A DNA stretch of 64,000 nt from CAVSUZ01 sp963791885 (GTDB lineage Bacteria; Pseudomonadota; Alphaproteobacteria; Acetobacterales; Acetobacteraceae). Positions within the stretch are counted from its first letter, which is position 1, and the number at the start of each line of letters is the position of its first letter. This document shows, piece by piece, positions 1 to 9,448 of this stretch. The translations under genes and the position numbers were made by a program. The notes beneath the pieces were generated by a model that had not been told where the DNA came from, did not search any database, and saw only the letters and a list, made by a program, of their open reading frames with translations. The DNA lies in the NCBI GenBank assembly GCA_963791885.1, contig CAWBUL010000005.1, positions 558,001-622,000 of the forward strand, in the 5' to 3' direction.

Positions 1-2055
1 AGGGCTGGTCAGCCCGACCTGCGCGTTCATGTTCGCCCCATCCATATACACTTGCCCGCCAGCCTCGTGCACGGCCGCGCAGATATCGCGGATCTCGGTC
101 TCGAACACACCATGCGTGCTGGGATAGGTGATCATCAGTGCCGCGAGTTGGTCGCGATGCTTGGCGATCTTGGCGCGCAGATCGCCGAGATCGACATTGC
201 CCTCTTTGTCGCACCCGACGACAACAACGCGCAGCCCGGCCATCGCCGCACTGGCAGGATTGGTGCCGTGCGCCGACGACGGGATCAGACAGACATCCCG
301 CTGCGTCTCGCCCCGCGAACGGTGATACGCACGGATAGCGAGCAGCCCGGCATATTCACCTTGCGATCCGGCATTCGGCTGCAGCGACACCGCGGCGAAC
401 CCGGTAATCTCGCGCAACCACCCGGAAAGCCGACCAATTACCTCCGCATAACCCTGCGTCTGCTCGGGCGGCGCGAATGGATGAATCTCGGCAAAGCCGG
501 GGAACGTCACCGGAATCATCTCGGCCGAGGCGTTCAGTTTCATTGTGCAGGAACCGAGCGGAATCATGCTGCGGTTCAGCGCCACGTCTCTGTCTTCCAG
601 ATGCTTGAGATACCGCAGCATCTCATGCTCGGCGCGATGTTCCCGGAATACCGGATGCTGCAGGCACGGCGTGTTGCGCAGCAGGTCCGCCGGGATGCTG
701 GAAACGGCTCCGGACAACGACGAACCAAGCATCTCGGCCAGTGCCTGCAGCTCGCTCCGTGTGACGGTTTCATCCAGCGCGATAGCCACACCCGTCGCAT
801 CGATCCGACGCAGGTTGAAGCCTGCTCCACGCCCCCGCGCCATCAGCGCATCGGCGTCAGACGTTTCAATCGCAATCGTGTCGAAGAACATCTCGTCGCG
901 CAGCCGCAGCCCCGATCGCTGCGCGGCGTCAGCCAGCAGCCGCGCCTGCAGGTTCACCCGCCGCGCGATACGACGCAGCCCCTCCGGTCCGTGCCAGACG
1001 GCATAGAACCCGGCGATCACGGCCAGCAGCACCTGCGCAGTGCAGATATTGCTGGTCGCCTTTTCGCGCCTGATGTGCTGTTCGCGCGTTTGCAGCGCGA
1101 GGCGCATCGCCGGCGTCCCTGCCGCATCGACGGACACGCCGACAAGACGGCCGGGCATTGACCGCTTGTAAACGTCCTTTGTGGCGAAGAAGCCCGCGTG
1201 CGGTCCGCCGAAGCCCATCGGCACCCCGAAGCGCTGGGCCGATCCCACCACGACATCAGCCCCCATTTCCCCCGGCGGCGTCAGCAGCGCGAGTGCCAGC
1301 GGGTCGGCGGCAACGATGGCCAATGCGCCTGCCTCGTGCGCTGCATCGATCTCCTCCGACAAGTCACGCAATGCGCCAGTGCTGCCCGGATATTGCAGCA
1401 CCAGCGCGAAGGGATTCGCAGCACCGATCGCTGCCAGATCGCCCGGCCGCACATCGACAAGCGTGAAGCCCAACGGCGAGGCCCGCGTGGCCAGCACCGC
1501 GCGTGTCTGCGGATGCAGATCGGTGGCCACCGCAATGACGTTGGACCGCGCCTTGCTGACCGCGTGCGCCATCGAGACGGCCTCGGCTGCCGCGGTCGCC
1601 TCATCCAGTAGGGACGCATTGGCGATCTGCATGCCGGTCAACTCGCAGATCATCGTCTGGAAATTCAGCAGCGCCTCCAGCCGGCCCTGCGCGATCTCCG
1701 CCTGATACGGCGTATAGGCCGTGTACCAGCCGGGGCTTTCCAGTACGTTGCGCAGAATGACCGGCGGCGTGTGCGTGCCATGATAGCCCATGCCGATCAG
1801 CGATTTCAGTGGCTGGTTTTGCGCGGCCAGCGCACGCAACTCCGCAATGACCGCTGCCTCGTCGATCGCCGGCGGCAGGCTAAGCATGCTGTTGGACCGG
1901 ATCGCCTGCGGCAGCGTCTTGCCCGCTAGGTCGCTCAGGCTGCTCGCGCCAACCGTGTGCAGCATCGCCGCAATTTCGGCCTCTGACGGTCCGATATGGC
2001 GGAAAACGAAACTGTCGGCTGCTTCAAGCTCGGCAAGCTCGGCAAGCTGATCCAT
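1..2055 (-). CDS. gcvP: Glycine dehydrogenase (P-protein), C-terminus cut by window edge
   Basis: PLP enzyme of the glycine cleavage system: it decarboxylates glycine and passes the aminomethyl group to lipoyl-GcvH. About 685 residues are visible out of roughly 950 in the one-chain family. The N-terminus has the family signature FRHIGP followed by EAEIAAML. At the truncated end the minus strand reads GGQVYMDGANMNAQVGL, the conserved segment just before the PLP lysine, so that lysine lies outside the window. The start ATG shares one base with the gcvH stop (TGATG), which implies translational coupling. It is the third gene of gcvT-gcvH-gcvP. No internal stop was found. Known: family function. 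Seen: motifs and coupling. Confidence 0.96.
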   Translation of the reverse strand, partial: MDQLAELAELEAADSFVFRHIGPSEAEIAAMLHTVGASSLSDLAGKTLPQAIRSNSMLSLPPAIDEAAVIAELRALAAQNQPLKSLIGMGYHGTHTPPVILRNVLESPGWYTAYTPYQAEIAQGRLEALLNFQTMICELTGMQIANASLLDEATAAAEAVSMAHAVSKARSNVIAVATDLHPQTRAVLATRASPLGFTLVDVRPGDLAAIGAANPFALVLQYPGSTGALRDLSEEIDAAHEAGALAIVAADPLALALLTPPGEMGADVVVGSAQRFGVPMGFGGPHAGFFATKDVYKRSMPGRLVGVSVDAAGTPAMRLALQTREQHIRREKATSNICTAQVLLAVIAGFYAVWHGPEGLRRIARRVNLQARLLADAAQRSGLRLRDEMFFDTIAIETSDADALMARGRGAGFNLRRIDATGVAIALDETVTRSELQALAEMLGSSLSGAVSSIPADLLRNTPCLQHPVFREHRAEHEMLRYLKHLEDRDVALNRSMIPLGSCTMKLNASAEMIPVTFPGFAEIHPFAPPEQTQGYAEVIGRLSGWLREITGFAAVSLQPNAGSQGEYAGLLAIRAYHRSRGETQRDVCLIPSSAHGTNPASAAMAGLRVVVVGCDKEGNVDLGDLRAKIAKHRDQLAALMITYPSTHGVFETEIRDICAAVHEAGGQVYMDGANMNAQVGLTSP

Positions 2056-2459
2056 CAAAGCAACTCCAGGTACTCGCGGTAGCCTGCCTCATCGAGTAAG
2101 TCCTCGAAGCTCTCCGGATCGGAGAGTTCGAGTTTGAACAACCATCCGTCGTTTTCCGGTTCGGAGTTTACCAGCGCCGGATCGTCCACCACCGCCTGAT
2201 TCACCTCCGTCACCTTGCCGGGCAGGGGAGCGTAGACGTCCGCGGCTGCTTTCACGCTCTCCACCACCGCGACGGGATCGTTTTCCTCGACATCCCGCCC
2301 CACTTCGGGCAGCTCCACGAACACCAGATCCCCAAGCTGTTCTTGGGCATGCCCGGTGATCCCCACCGTCACGACGTCACCGTCGAGCCTGACCCATTCA
2401 TGCTCCTTGGTGTAACGGGTTTCCTGTCCGGTGCCGGCTGGGGAGGGTCGGGTGGCCAT
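2055..2459 (-). CDS. gcvH: Glycine cleavage system H protein
   Basis: Lipoyl carrier of the glycine cleavage system, 134 aa, a normal length. The lipoylation lysine is in VESVKAAADVY near residue 72; upstream is the conserved YTKEHEWVRLDG, and downstream NDGWLFKLEL. It shuttles the aminomethyl group between GcvP and GcvT and is cytoplasmic. It sits 18 bp after gcvT and is coupled to gcvP, so all three genes should share the riboswitch-controlled transcript. Confidence 0.97.
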   Translation of the reverse strand: MATRPSPAGTGQETRYTKEHEWVRLDGDVVTVGITGHAQEQLGDLVFVELPEVGRDVEENDPVAVVESVKAAADVYAPLPGKVTEVNQAVVDDPALVNSEPENDGWLFKLELSDPESFEDLLDEAGYREYLELL

Positions 2460-2477
2460 GGATGGTTTCCTCCGTGG

Positions 2478-3641
2478 TTACTTTGCGTAAGCGTGGGGAA
2501 CGAAGGGCAATGTGCAGACCGTCGCCGGCTGCGGTTTGCCGCGGATCATCAGATGCAGGCGCATGCCCGGCGCGGCGAGATCACGCCGCACATAGCCCAT
2601 CGCAATGGGCGCGTTCAGCGTGGGAGAGAATCCGCCCGAGGTGACCGTTCCGGCTTCCGTGCCGTCATCTGCGACGATTTCCGTACCCGCCCGGGCCGGC
2701 GCGCGGCCCTCGGGGCGCAGGCCGACGCGCAGGCGCGGCGCACCGTTCTGAAGCTGGTCGCGTACCACGGCCGCCCCGGGGAAATCTCCCGCCTCGCGCC
2801 GCTTGCGCGGAACGACCCAGGTCAATCCGGTTTCCACGGGGGACGTCAGTTCATCAATGTCGTTGCCATAGAGGCAGAGCCCGGCCTCCAGCCGCAGCGA
2901 ATCCCGCGCGCCGAGCCCGGCCGGAACAACGCTTTCGTTGCCGATCAGCCTGTCCGCCAGATCGGATGCCGATGCGGACGGGACAGAGATCTCGAACCCG
3001 TCTTCCCCCGTATAGCCGGAGCGTGAAACCGTACACGGCACACCGGCAAGGCTGGTGTCGATCACGCCCATGAAGGGCAGGGCGGCCGCCTCCGGGCTGA
3101 GCGCCGCCATGACCGAGGCCGCTGCCGGTCCCTGCAAGGCCAGCAGGCCGCGATCCTCGAGTTCGGTCAGCCGGACCGAGTCGGGCAGCGACGCCGCGAG
3201 ATGCGGCAGATCGACCCCGCGCCGTGCGGCGTTGACCACCAGGAACAGACGATCATTGCCCAGATTTGCGACCATCAGGTCGTCGATGATGCCGCCGGCC
3301 TCGTTCATCAGCAGCGTGTAGCGCTGCCGATAGGGCTTCAACCCCGCGATATCGCCGGGCACCAGGCGCTCCAGCGCGGCAGGGGCCGTGACACCCTCCA
3401 GCAGGGCCTGTCCCATATGCGATACGTCGAACAGCGCGGCTTTCGCACGGCAATGGAGATGTTCCGCCATCACGCCGCCGCGGCAACGCTCCGCCAATGC
3501 GCCGTTGAAGTCGTATTGAACCGGCAGAGACCAGCCGGAGAACGTGACCATCCGCGCACCCCGCGCGCGATGCCACGCATCGAGCGGGCTGAGCCGCGGC
3601 TCTTCGGGCGTGGGATCATCCAGCAAGGCGTTTTCGATCAA
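2478..3641 (-). CDS. gcvT: Glycine cleavage aminomethyltransferase (T-protein)
   Basis: Tetrahydrofolate-dependent aminomethyltransferase, about 387 aa, giving methylene-THF and ammonia. Family features: GARMVTFSGWSLPVQYDF near the N-terminus, DVSHMGQ, GYTGEDGFEI, and GLGARDSLRLEAGLCLYGND toward the C-terminus. The frame is open to a GTG at 3704, but that lies inside the riboswitch. The TTG at 3641 is preceded by GGGAG at an 8-base spacing and gives the expected N-terminus MIENALLDDP, so I chose it. First gene of the gcv operon; the riboswitch ends just upstream. Confidence 0.93.
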   Translation of the reverse strand: MIENALLDDPTPEEPRLSPLDAWHRARGARMVTFSGWSLPVQYDFNGALAERCRGGVMAEHLHCRAKAALFDVSHMGQALLEGVTAPAALERLVPGDIAGLKPYRQRYTLLMNEAGGIIDDLMVANLGNDRLFLVVNAARRGVDLPHLAASLPDSVRLTELEDRGLLALQGPAAASVMAALSPEAAALPFMGVIDTSLAGVPCTVSRSGYTGEDGFEISVPSASASDLADRLIGNESVVPAGLGARDSLRLEAGLCLYGNDIDELTSPVETGLTWVVPRKRREAGDFPGAAVVRDQLQNGAPRLRVGLRPEGRAPARAGTEIVADDGTEAGTVTSGGFSPTLNAPIAMGYVRRDLAAPGMRLHLMIRGKPQPATVCTLPFVPHAYAK

Positions 3642-3699
3642 GGCATCTGCTCCCGGGACCACTGATCCATGACGACGGCCGGGCACGGCACAAACCGCT

Positions 3700-3935
3700 C
3701 CCACGGCCCCCCTCTGTCACGGAACCTGAAAGATTCGAATCGCCGCAGTCGAAGCAGACGGTGGCGATCCTTACCTCTTCGGTGCGGCGGAGGCGTACTC
3801 CACCGACTTTCCAGAGGTCCCTATCCCGCCGCGGTCCCTGATACCTGAGCGTTTCCGGGGGCCGGTTGCGCCTTCGGCGGCGTCGCGCGCCCCAGGGTCT
3901 CAAGGGGGCACTTCGCACTCTCCCGCGCCGGGATG
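3700..3935 (-). promoter_or_regulatory. Tandem glycine riboswitch upstream of gcvT
   Basis: On the minus strand two glycine-aptamer-like modules follow one another. The first (about 3932-3820) has GCGGGAGAGTGC, CGCCGAAGGCGCAACC and GGAAACGCTCAGGTATCAGG. The second (about 3800-3700) has GTACGCCTCCG, CACCGAAGAGGTAAGG and GAATCTTTCAGGTTCCGTGA followed by CAGAGGGGGGCC. The CCGAAG...GCAA/GGTAA core and the CTCAGG/TTCAGG strand are the conserved glycine-riboswitch elements. Position directly before gcvT fits activation of glycine cleavage by glycine. No clear intrinsic terminator is seen, so control of translation initiation is possible. Confidence 0.9.
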
Positions 3936-4051
3936 CTCGGGACCCATCGACAATGCCCGAAGCCGCCCCAGGAAACAATGATGGAAACAACGCTGGTCTT
4001 CCCCCTTGGATTTAACTGCACATTTACCGCCACCGGGCAGCCTGTCCGCGG

Positions 4052-5051
4052 ATGCCCGATCCGCGCCCAAGTCAGACGCGCTGCCATCTGGAACACAGAC
4101 TGTTCTCCGCCTTGCAGGAACCGGTCTTTCGCCGGTCTGTGGACGGAGCGCCCGCGCTGATGATCCGGCTTGGGGACAGGGACGCCTCCATCCCTTTTCC
4201 ATCACTGAAGCGGGAGTTCGAGATACCTGACAACTCATCGGACGGACTGATGCTGACCCTGATCGAACAGTCGCTCGATTTCGTCTCGCTGCTCCGGCCC
4301 GGTGATACCCTGCCACCCGAGGTCCTGACCGGCGAAGCGAGCTGGGAGCCGGATTCGATCCATTACCAACTCGCCTCCACGCGTCTCCGGCTGCAATTGA
4401 TCGACTGGTTCAGCGCGGGATCGAGCGTCGAGCGAAACGGCCTCGACGCCGATTCGCTCCTCCAGATCGCCGACGATCCGCAACTGAAGACCCAGGTGCA
4501 GCAGGCAATCGCCGGCGCGGCCGACGCGCTGGGGCTTTCGGGTGCCGGCACAGTGCTCGACCTGCTGGAGATGCTGACGTGCGAGTTGGCCTATATCGAG
4601 GCGCTGCGCGACCGCCTGCTCCGCCGGGTCCGCTTTGTGACGGACAAGGTCACGCGTGTCAGCCGGGGTTTCCGTGGCGACGCCAACCAGGTGGAGACCA
4701 TCACCCAGGTCCGGCGCTTATCCGGAATCGCGCTGCGCACTTTCGCTCTGAAGTTCGAGGAGCTGGACGCTCAGACAGGGGAGGTGATGGCGGCATTGCG
4801 CAATGTCGATCATCAGAAAGCTTTCATCCGCAGCCACCGTGACTGGCTTTACCGTAGCCAGCGCGCTTGGGAGACGATCCTCAACGAATGGGACTCTGCC
4901 GGCGAAGAACTCAACTCCGCGATGTTCGCTCTGCTCTCGCGTACATATCAATTTCTCGCGCCTCGATTTCATGCCTGTCACCGAATGGATCTCTGCGACT
5001 GCACCGGGGCGAACCCCAGCGGTCAATCGGGCGCCGCGCATGGTATGGTGA
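4052..5051 (+). CDS. Conserved protein of unknown function, C-terminal frame break
   Basis: About 332 aa once one frame shift is allowed. I recognise no domain. The middle is helical and charged (residues about 120-270), with LLEMLTCELAYIEALRDRLL and repeated Arg/Glu heptad-like stretches; no signal peptide or membrane segment. As written, the frame ends at 5056 with a low-quality tail. Shortening TTT at 4967-4969 by one base gives APRFMPVTEWISATAPGRT and a stop at 5051, a more protein-like ending. The start is uncertain: codon use looks coding from about 4070. No operon partner is evident. Confidence 0.6.
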
Positions 5052-5267
5052 TTTAATCGAGCGCCTCCGGGCCCTTGCGGCGCTTTGCTCTGAATGGAAA
5101 AGACAAGAAGGCACCGCCGCAAGGCATGGTCCCCCGAGCGTGAGGCCCGAGCATGCGGCGGCCTTAAGGATCGAGACACCCGTTCTCCATGCTGCGCCGC
5201 ACGGCTAATTTTTGCCTTTCGCTTTAACTCGCGCGCATCATCCTCGCCTATCGAGGGGAGACGAACC

Positions 5268-5705
5268 ATGACAACGGTCGCGGCAATCCTTCGCCATAAA
5301 GGCGCGCAGATCGTCACAGTCGAGCCTATGGCGCTCATCTCCGAAGTGAGTGCGATCCTCGCAGATCGGCAGATTGGTGCGGTCCTGGTATTGGATCGTG
5401 CCGGTCAGATGCTGGGCATCGTCAGTGAGCGGGACATCGTCCGCAGCTTGGCTCGGAATGGCGCCCGCACCCTGGACATGACCGCCGGGCAGTTGATGAC
5501 CCGGGCGCTCCGAACCGCAAACCTGCGGACTTCGGTTGCCGAGGCGATGCGGGAGATGACGGTTGGGCGCTTCCGCCACATGCCTGTTGTGGACAACGAT
5601 CACTTGGTCGGCGTCATCAGCATCGGCGACGTGGTCAAGGCCCGGATCATGGAACAGGAACACGAGGTTGAAAGCTTGCGCAGCTACGTCGCGGGCTCCG
5701 CCTGA
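5268..5705 (+). CDS. CBS-domain pair protein
   Basis: 145 aa with two CBS motifs covering most of the chain: first about residues 12-65 (ILADRQIGAVLVLDRAGQML, GIVSERDIVRSLA), second about 78-130 (MREMTVGRFRHMPVVDNDHL, GVISIGDVVKARI). CBS pairs (Bateman modules) bind adenine nucleotides and regulate partners; as a stand-alone protein its partner is unknown. The ATG at 5268 was chosen over an upstream in-frame ATG because GGGGAG lies 8 bases before it and the homology starts there. A strong hairpin follows the stop codon. Confidence 0.9.
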   Translation: MTTVAAILRHKGAQIVTVEPMALISEVSAILADRQIGAVLVLDRAGQMLGIVSERDIVRSLARNGARTLDMTAGQLMTRALRTANLRTSVAEAMREMTVGRFRHMPVVDNDHLVGVISIGDVVKARIMEQEHEVESLRSYVAGSA

Positions 5706-5716
5706 TATGAGGGCGT

Positions 5717-5744
5717 GCCCCTTTCCGCCTCCGCGGAAAGGGGC
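5717..5744 (+). terminator. Hairpin, probable terminator after the CBS gene
   Basis: Perfect 12-bp inverted repeat GCCCCTTTCCGC / GCGGAAAGGGGC around a 4-base loop, 12 bases past the CBS gene stop. No T-run follows, so it may act as a transcript-end stabiliser instead. Confidence 0.6.
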
Positions 5745-5768
5745 ATTCGCCTCAACCTGTTCCTCTTA

Positions 5769-6939
5769 TACCAAATCCCTCTGATCACGACCGATGCGCC
5801 CAATCGCGCAATCCGAGCGACATGATGGCCCACGGCCGCGCCTCCAGCTTATTCCACGCCTCGCAGCAGTGATCGAGCAGCGCGTCGGTGTCGTCGAACA
5901 CCCGATTGGAGAGCCAGTTATCGCGCATGAACTGCCAGACGTTCTCCTGCGCGTTGAGTTCGGGGCATTTCGGCGGCAGTGGAACAATTGTGATGTTGTC
6001 CGGCACCGACAGCTGGCGCGAGAGATGCCAGCCCGCCTGGTCGAGCAACAGCGCCGCGTGGCGGCCTGGAGCGATATCAGCCGAGATCGCCGCCAGATGC
6101 AGGTTCATCATCGCCGTGTTGCACCAGGGCAGGATCAAGCCGACAGCCTTGCCCTCGGCCGGGCAGATGGCACCGAAAATATAGGTCGAGGCGGTTCGCT
6201 GGTCTGATGGCGCCGAGGGGCGGGTGCCGCGCCGAGCCCAGCGACGGGTGATCTTGTTCTTCTGGCCGATCCTGGCTTCGTCGCCGAACCACACCTCTAT
6301 ATCGCTGCGATCGAGGCTCCGCTCGCGCGCGATCGCCTCCACTGTCGCAGGCCAGTTTTTTTGAACGTCTCGATGGCGCCCGCGGCTTGCGCGTGATGGC
6401 GCGGACGTGCCGACAGCTTGCGATATCCCATGGCTCGCAGCTCCCGGCTCAGCGTCTGTTTCGAGACGTTGGTCCCGTATTCGTCCCATAAGCATTGGCA
6501 GAGATCGATGATGCGCCAGCGGACGACGCCGTGTACCGCCGGGATCGGGCCGTTCTCGACCATCGCTGCCAGCGCGGCACGATGCCTCGCATCAAGTCTG
6601 GATGGCTGTCCTGGAGCCTTGCGGTCGATCAGCCCTCCAGGGCCGTTCGCATTGAACCGCAGTACCCAGTCGCGCACCACTTGCAGCCCCACGCCGCCTG
6701 CCTGCGCTGCCTCGGTCCGGCTGCCTCCGCCGTAGATCAGCGCCAGTGACAGCAGCCGCCGAACCTGGTCGGCATCCTTGCTGTCGCGGGCAATACGCCG
6801 CAGTTGTCCCGCATTGTAGTCTGATCTCAGTGGGATCGGGCTTCCCATGGCAAACCTCCTTCGGTCCGCCGAGGTTGAATCAGATCACACCCGCGTCGGG
6901 GAATCCCCCACGTAGAGTCTTCGTGAGGGGGATTTGGTA
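5769..6939 (-). mobile_element. IS630-family insertion sequence, apparently complete
   Basis: A 1.17-kb element bounded by short imperfect inverted repeats: left TACCAAATCCCTCTGATCAC, right end in reverse complement TACCAAATCCCCCTCAC. The dinucleotide TA is present at both edges (5769-5770 and 6938-6939), the target duplication expected for IS630/Tc1-mariner elements. It carries a two-frame DDE transposase. It sits between the CBS gene terminator and a lipoprotein gene and interrupts no recognisable coding sequence. Confidence 0.88.
5785..6848 (-). CDS. IS630 transposase made by -1 frameshift (two frames)
   Basis: The first frame (6848 down to about 6300) carries the helix-turn-helix part: SRTEAAQAGGVGLQVVRDWV and DRKAPGQPSRL. 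The second frame (about 6370-5785) carries the DDE catalytic part: VWFGDEARIG (first Asp), ALLLDQAGWH (second Asp), PPKCPELNAQENVW (Glu). The frames meet at a run of seven A on the minus strand (6356-6362), where a -1 slip joins ETFKK to NWPATVEAIARE. The fused protein would be about 350 aa, the usual IS630 size. A slip site at this place is typical of these elements, so I treat it as programmed rather than as damage. Confidence 0.88.
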
Positions 6940-6968
6940 TTAGTCGGGCCGGCGAGCCAGGGCGCCGC

Positions 6969-7253
6969 TCACGGGTGAACCGTGGTATTACCCACGTTCA
7001 CGGTATTCGGGACCGGCGGCCTGCCGAGATTGACTTGGCTCGGCGAAGTGACGGCGCCGGTGACGCCCCCCGCGGCAGCACCAACGGCCGCGCCTACAGC
7101 AGCCCCGGGCGGCCCGGCGATGGCCCCGACCACGGCGCCGGTTCCGGCACCCGCAGCCGCGCCACCACCTACGCGCTCGCCCGGCCTCGTGCCGCACCCG
7201 GCGAGCAGGGCAAGCGCGCTAAGAACCAATGTGACGCGCAGAATTTGGTTCAT
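6969..7253 (-). CDS. Small glycine-zipper lipoprotein
   Basis: 94 aa. The N-terminal signal peptide ends in the lipobox LLAGC (Cys at about residue 20), so it should be lipidated and probably held in the outer membrane. Residues about 30-66 are almost all Gly/Ala/Val (GAGTGAVVGAIAG, AVGAAVGAAAGG), a glycine-zipper pattern seen in small envelope proteins such as the 17-kDa-antigen/OsmB type. The C-terminus is Pro/Asn/Val rich. Function unknown. Next gene on the same strand upstream is gph, about 100 bp away. Confidence 0.75.
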   Translation of the reverse strand: MNQILRVTLVLSALALLAGCGTRPGERVGGGAAAGAGTGAVVGAIAGPPGAAVGAAVGAAAGGVTGAVTSPSQVNLGRPPVPNTVNVGNTTVHP

Positions 7254-7360
7254 CGACGATAATGTCCTTCTGTCCGGTTGGCGAAATACGCGTGCGCGGA
7301 GGCCGCGCGGAATTCCCAGACAGAAGGTTAAGGATCACGATCCGTTCCATTGCCGAAGCA

Positions 7361-8026
7361 TCACGTCCCCGTGCGGGTCAATACGCTGTCGGCAAGGCGT
7401 GGCACGTCCGCAAAATGCTGCGCCACGGCGTCCGCGCCGTCTTCCATGCCGGGGGCGCCATACCCCCACGCGGCAAAGATACAGGGCAACCCGGCCGCAT
7501 GCGCCCCAGCCACGTCGTTCCGATGATCCCCGATTATGATCGCACGCGACGGCACCCCTCCAGCCGCCTCGATCGTTGACAACAGGTGTCGCGGATCGGG
7601 CTTACGGTACGGAAAGCTGTCACCTGCTCCGACCCCGCTGAAGAATGCCGCAACCCCCAATGCGTCGAGTAGCCGCCGCGCGGCAGCCTCAGGCTTGTTC
7701 GTGCAAAGCGCCAGACGCCATCCCGCGGCGTGAAGCCGCTCGAGCGTTTCATGCGCGCCCGGATACAGCCGGGTCCGCTCCGTGCAATGTAATGTATAAT
7801 CTGTAAGGAAATCCGCCACGGCGGCAGGATCGGTCATCATGCCCCGCGCGGCGAATGCACGCTCGACGAGCATGTGTACCCCGTCACCCACCATTCGGGC
7901 TGTCTCATCCTCCGTGAACGCCGCAATCCCTCTTGCTGCCGCAAGCCGATTCAGTGCGGCACAAAGGTCCGGCACCGAATGCACAAGCGTGCCATCGAGG
8001 TCGAACAACAGCGTAGGCGCGGCCAT
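7361..8026 (-). CDS. gph: HAD hydrolase, phosphoglycolate phosphatase type
   Basis: 221 aa HAD-superfamily phosphatase. Motif I LLFDLDGTLVHS (nucleophile Asp at the N-terminus), motif II CTNKP, motif III KPDPRHLL, motif IV IIIGDHRNDVAGAHAAG. The layout fits Gph-like enzymes that hydrolyse 2-phosphoglycolate, though substrate cannot be proven from sequence. An in-frame ATG exists at 8077, but the ATG at 8026 places motif I near the N-terminus as usual. Divergent from glmU with about 100 bp between. Confidence 0.85.
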   Translation of the reverse strand: MAAPTLLFDLDGTLVHSVPDLCAALNRLAAARGIAAFTEDETARMVGDGVHMLVERAFAARGMMTDPAAVADFLTDYTLHCTERTRLYPGAHETLERLHAAGWRLALCTNKPEAAARRLLDALGVAAFFSGVGAGDSFPYRKPDPRHLLSTIEAAGGVPSRAIIIGDHRNDVAGAHAAGLPCIFAAWGYGAPGMEDGADAVAQHFADVPRLADSVLTRTGT

Positions 8027-8125
8027 GCGATCTTCGAAACGCAAGTTGATCACCTCCGTGCATCGCGGCTTTGACACGCGGGCCGCAATCTCGCTACCGG
8101 AAGAGAACAGGAACAGGGAACCTTG

Positions 8126-9445
8126 ATGGCTGCAACCGCCGTTCTTCTAGCTGCGGGGATGGGTACGCGAATGCGCTCCCGCCTGCCGAAAGCGTTGCAT
8201 CCTATCGCAGGCCGCCCGATGCTGCGGCACCTGATCGCCAGTTGTGAGGCGGCGTTCGACCGCATCGTCGTCGTCTCCGGCCCCGGCATGGAGCCTGTCG
8301 CCAGCGCCGCCGAGCCGCATGCAAGCGTTGTGCAGACAGACCGGCTGGGCACGGCCCATGCCGCGTTGCAGGCAGCCGATCAGTTCGGTGACGGTGATGT
8401 GGCAATCCTCTACGCCGACAATCCCCTGGTTCAGCCCGCGACGCTTCGCGCCTTGCTGGATCGCCGGACACGCGGCGACGCTGGCCTAGTGCTTATGACA
8501 ATGCGGCCGAATGATCCGGCGCAATATGGGCGCGTGTTGCTGAGCGACGGCTATGTGGAGCGCATCGTCGAATGGGCCGACGCGACGCCGGATCAGCGCG
8601 CCGTCACCCTCTGCAACGCCGGCGGCCTTTGCGCACGGGCTCAGGACATGCGGCGCTGGCTTTCAGCCGTGCGCAACGACAATGCCAAGCGCGAATATTA
8701 TCTCACGGATGTGGTTGCGATTGCACGCAGTGACGGCGTTCGCGTGGCAGCACTGGAGGCACCCGCGGCGGAGGTCGCCGGCATCAACTCCCGCGCCGAA
8801 CTCGCGGCGGCCGAGGCAGTGGTGCAGCAGCGCCTGCGCGCGGCAGCGATGGACGCCGGCGTCTCCATGCTCGATCCCACGTCGGTGTTCCTGAGCTTCG
8901 ATACCGTGCTGGACCGGGATGTTTCACTCGGTCCGAACGTGGTGTTCGGGCCGGGCGTAACCGTCGGTGCAGGCACCGAGATCCGTGCGTTCAGCCACCT
9001 GGAAGGCGCCCGCGTCGGCCAGGATTGCGTGATCGGTCCCTTCGCGCGGCTCCGCCCCGGCACGGTAATCCAGGAAGGCGCGCATGTCGGCAACTTCGTG
9101 GAGCTGAAGGCGACGCTGTTGGGCGCGGGAGCCAAAGCCAACCACCTGACCTATCTCGGTGATGCGGAAGTGGGTGATCAGGCGAATATCGGCGCCGGCA
9201 CTATCACGTGCAACTATGATGGTTTTGCCAAACACCGCACGCGCATCGGCGCCCGCGCCTTCATCGGATCGGACACGGCATTGGTTGCGCCGGTCAGCGT
9301 CGGTGACGACGCCATCACCGCGGCTGGCAGCGTCATCACGGATGACGTGGCGAGCGATTCGCTGGCGATCGCGCGGGCACGTCAGACCGAAAAGCCCGGC
9401 CGCGCGGCCGAATTTCGTGCGAAACACAAGAACAGGAGTCGTTAG
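8126..9445 (+). CDS. glmU: Bifunctional N-acetylglucosamine-1-P uridyltransferase / glucosamine-1-P acetyltransferase
   Basis: About 439 aa, normal for GlmU. The N-terminal pyrophosphorylase has AVLLAAGMGTRMRSRLPK (nucleotide loop) and YADNPLV; the C-terminal left-handed beta-helix (from about residue 240) has hexapeptide repeats and GNFVELKATLLGAGAKANHL with the acetyltransferase site TCNYDGFAKHRT. It makes UDP-GlcNAc from GlcN-1-P, acetyl-CoA and UTP for peptidoglycan, LPS and exopolysaccharide. A TTG lies directly before the chosen ATG. Only 3 bp separate it from glmS, so the two are an operon. Confidence 0.96.
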   Translation: MAATAVLLAAGMGTRMRSRLPKALHPIAGRPMLRHLIASCEAAFDRIVVVSGPGMEPVASAAEPHASVVQTDRLGTAHAALQAADQFGDGDVAILYADNPLVQPATLRALLDRRTRGDAGLVLMTMRPNDPAQYGRVLLSDGYVERIVEWADATPDQRAVTLCNAGGLCARAQDMRRWLSAVRNDNAKREYYLTDVVAIARSDGVRVAALEAPAAEVAGINSRAELAAAEAVVQQRLRAAAMDAGVSMLDPTSVFLSFDTVLDRDVSLGPNVVFGPGVTVGAGTEIRAFSHLEGARVGQDCVIGPFARLRPGTVIQEGAHVGNFVELKATLLGAGAKANHLTYLGDAEVGDQANIGAGTITCNYDGFAKHRTRIGARAFIGSDTALVAPVSVGDDAITAAGSVITDDVASDSLAIARARQTEKPGRAAEFRAKHKNRSR

Positions 9446-9448
9446 GCG

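Noticed and set aside
52..1161. Long plus-strand open frame antisense to gcvP
   Set aside because: Translation is Arg/His/Gln rich with no family features; the minus strand holds clear gcvP.
6297..6495. IS630 frame change as another sequencing error
   Set aside because: The run is A7 at the place where IS630 elements commonly shift frame, and the shift is -1 with both parts conserved.
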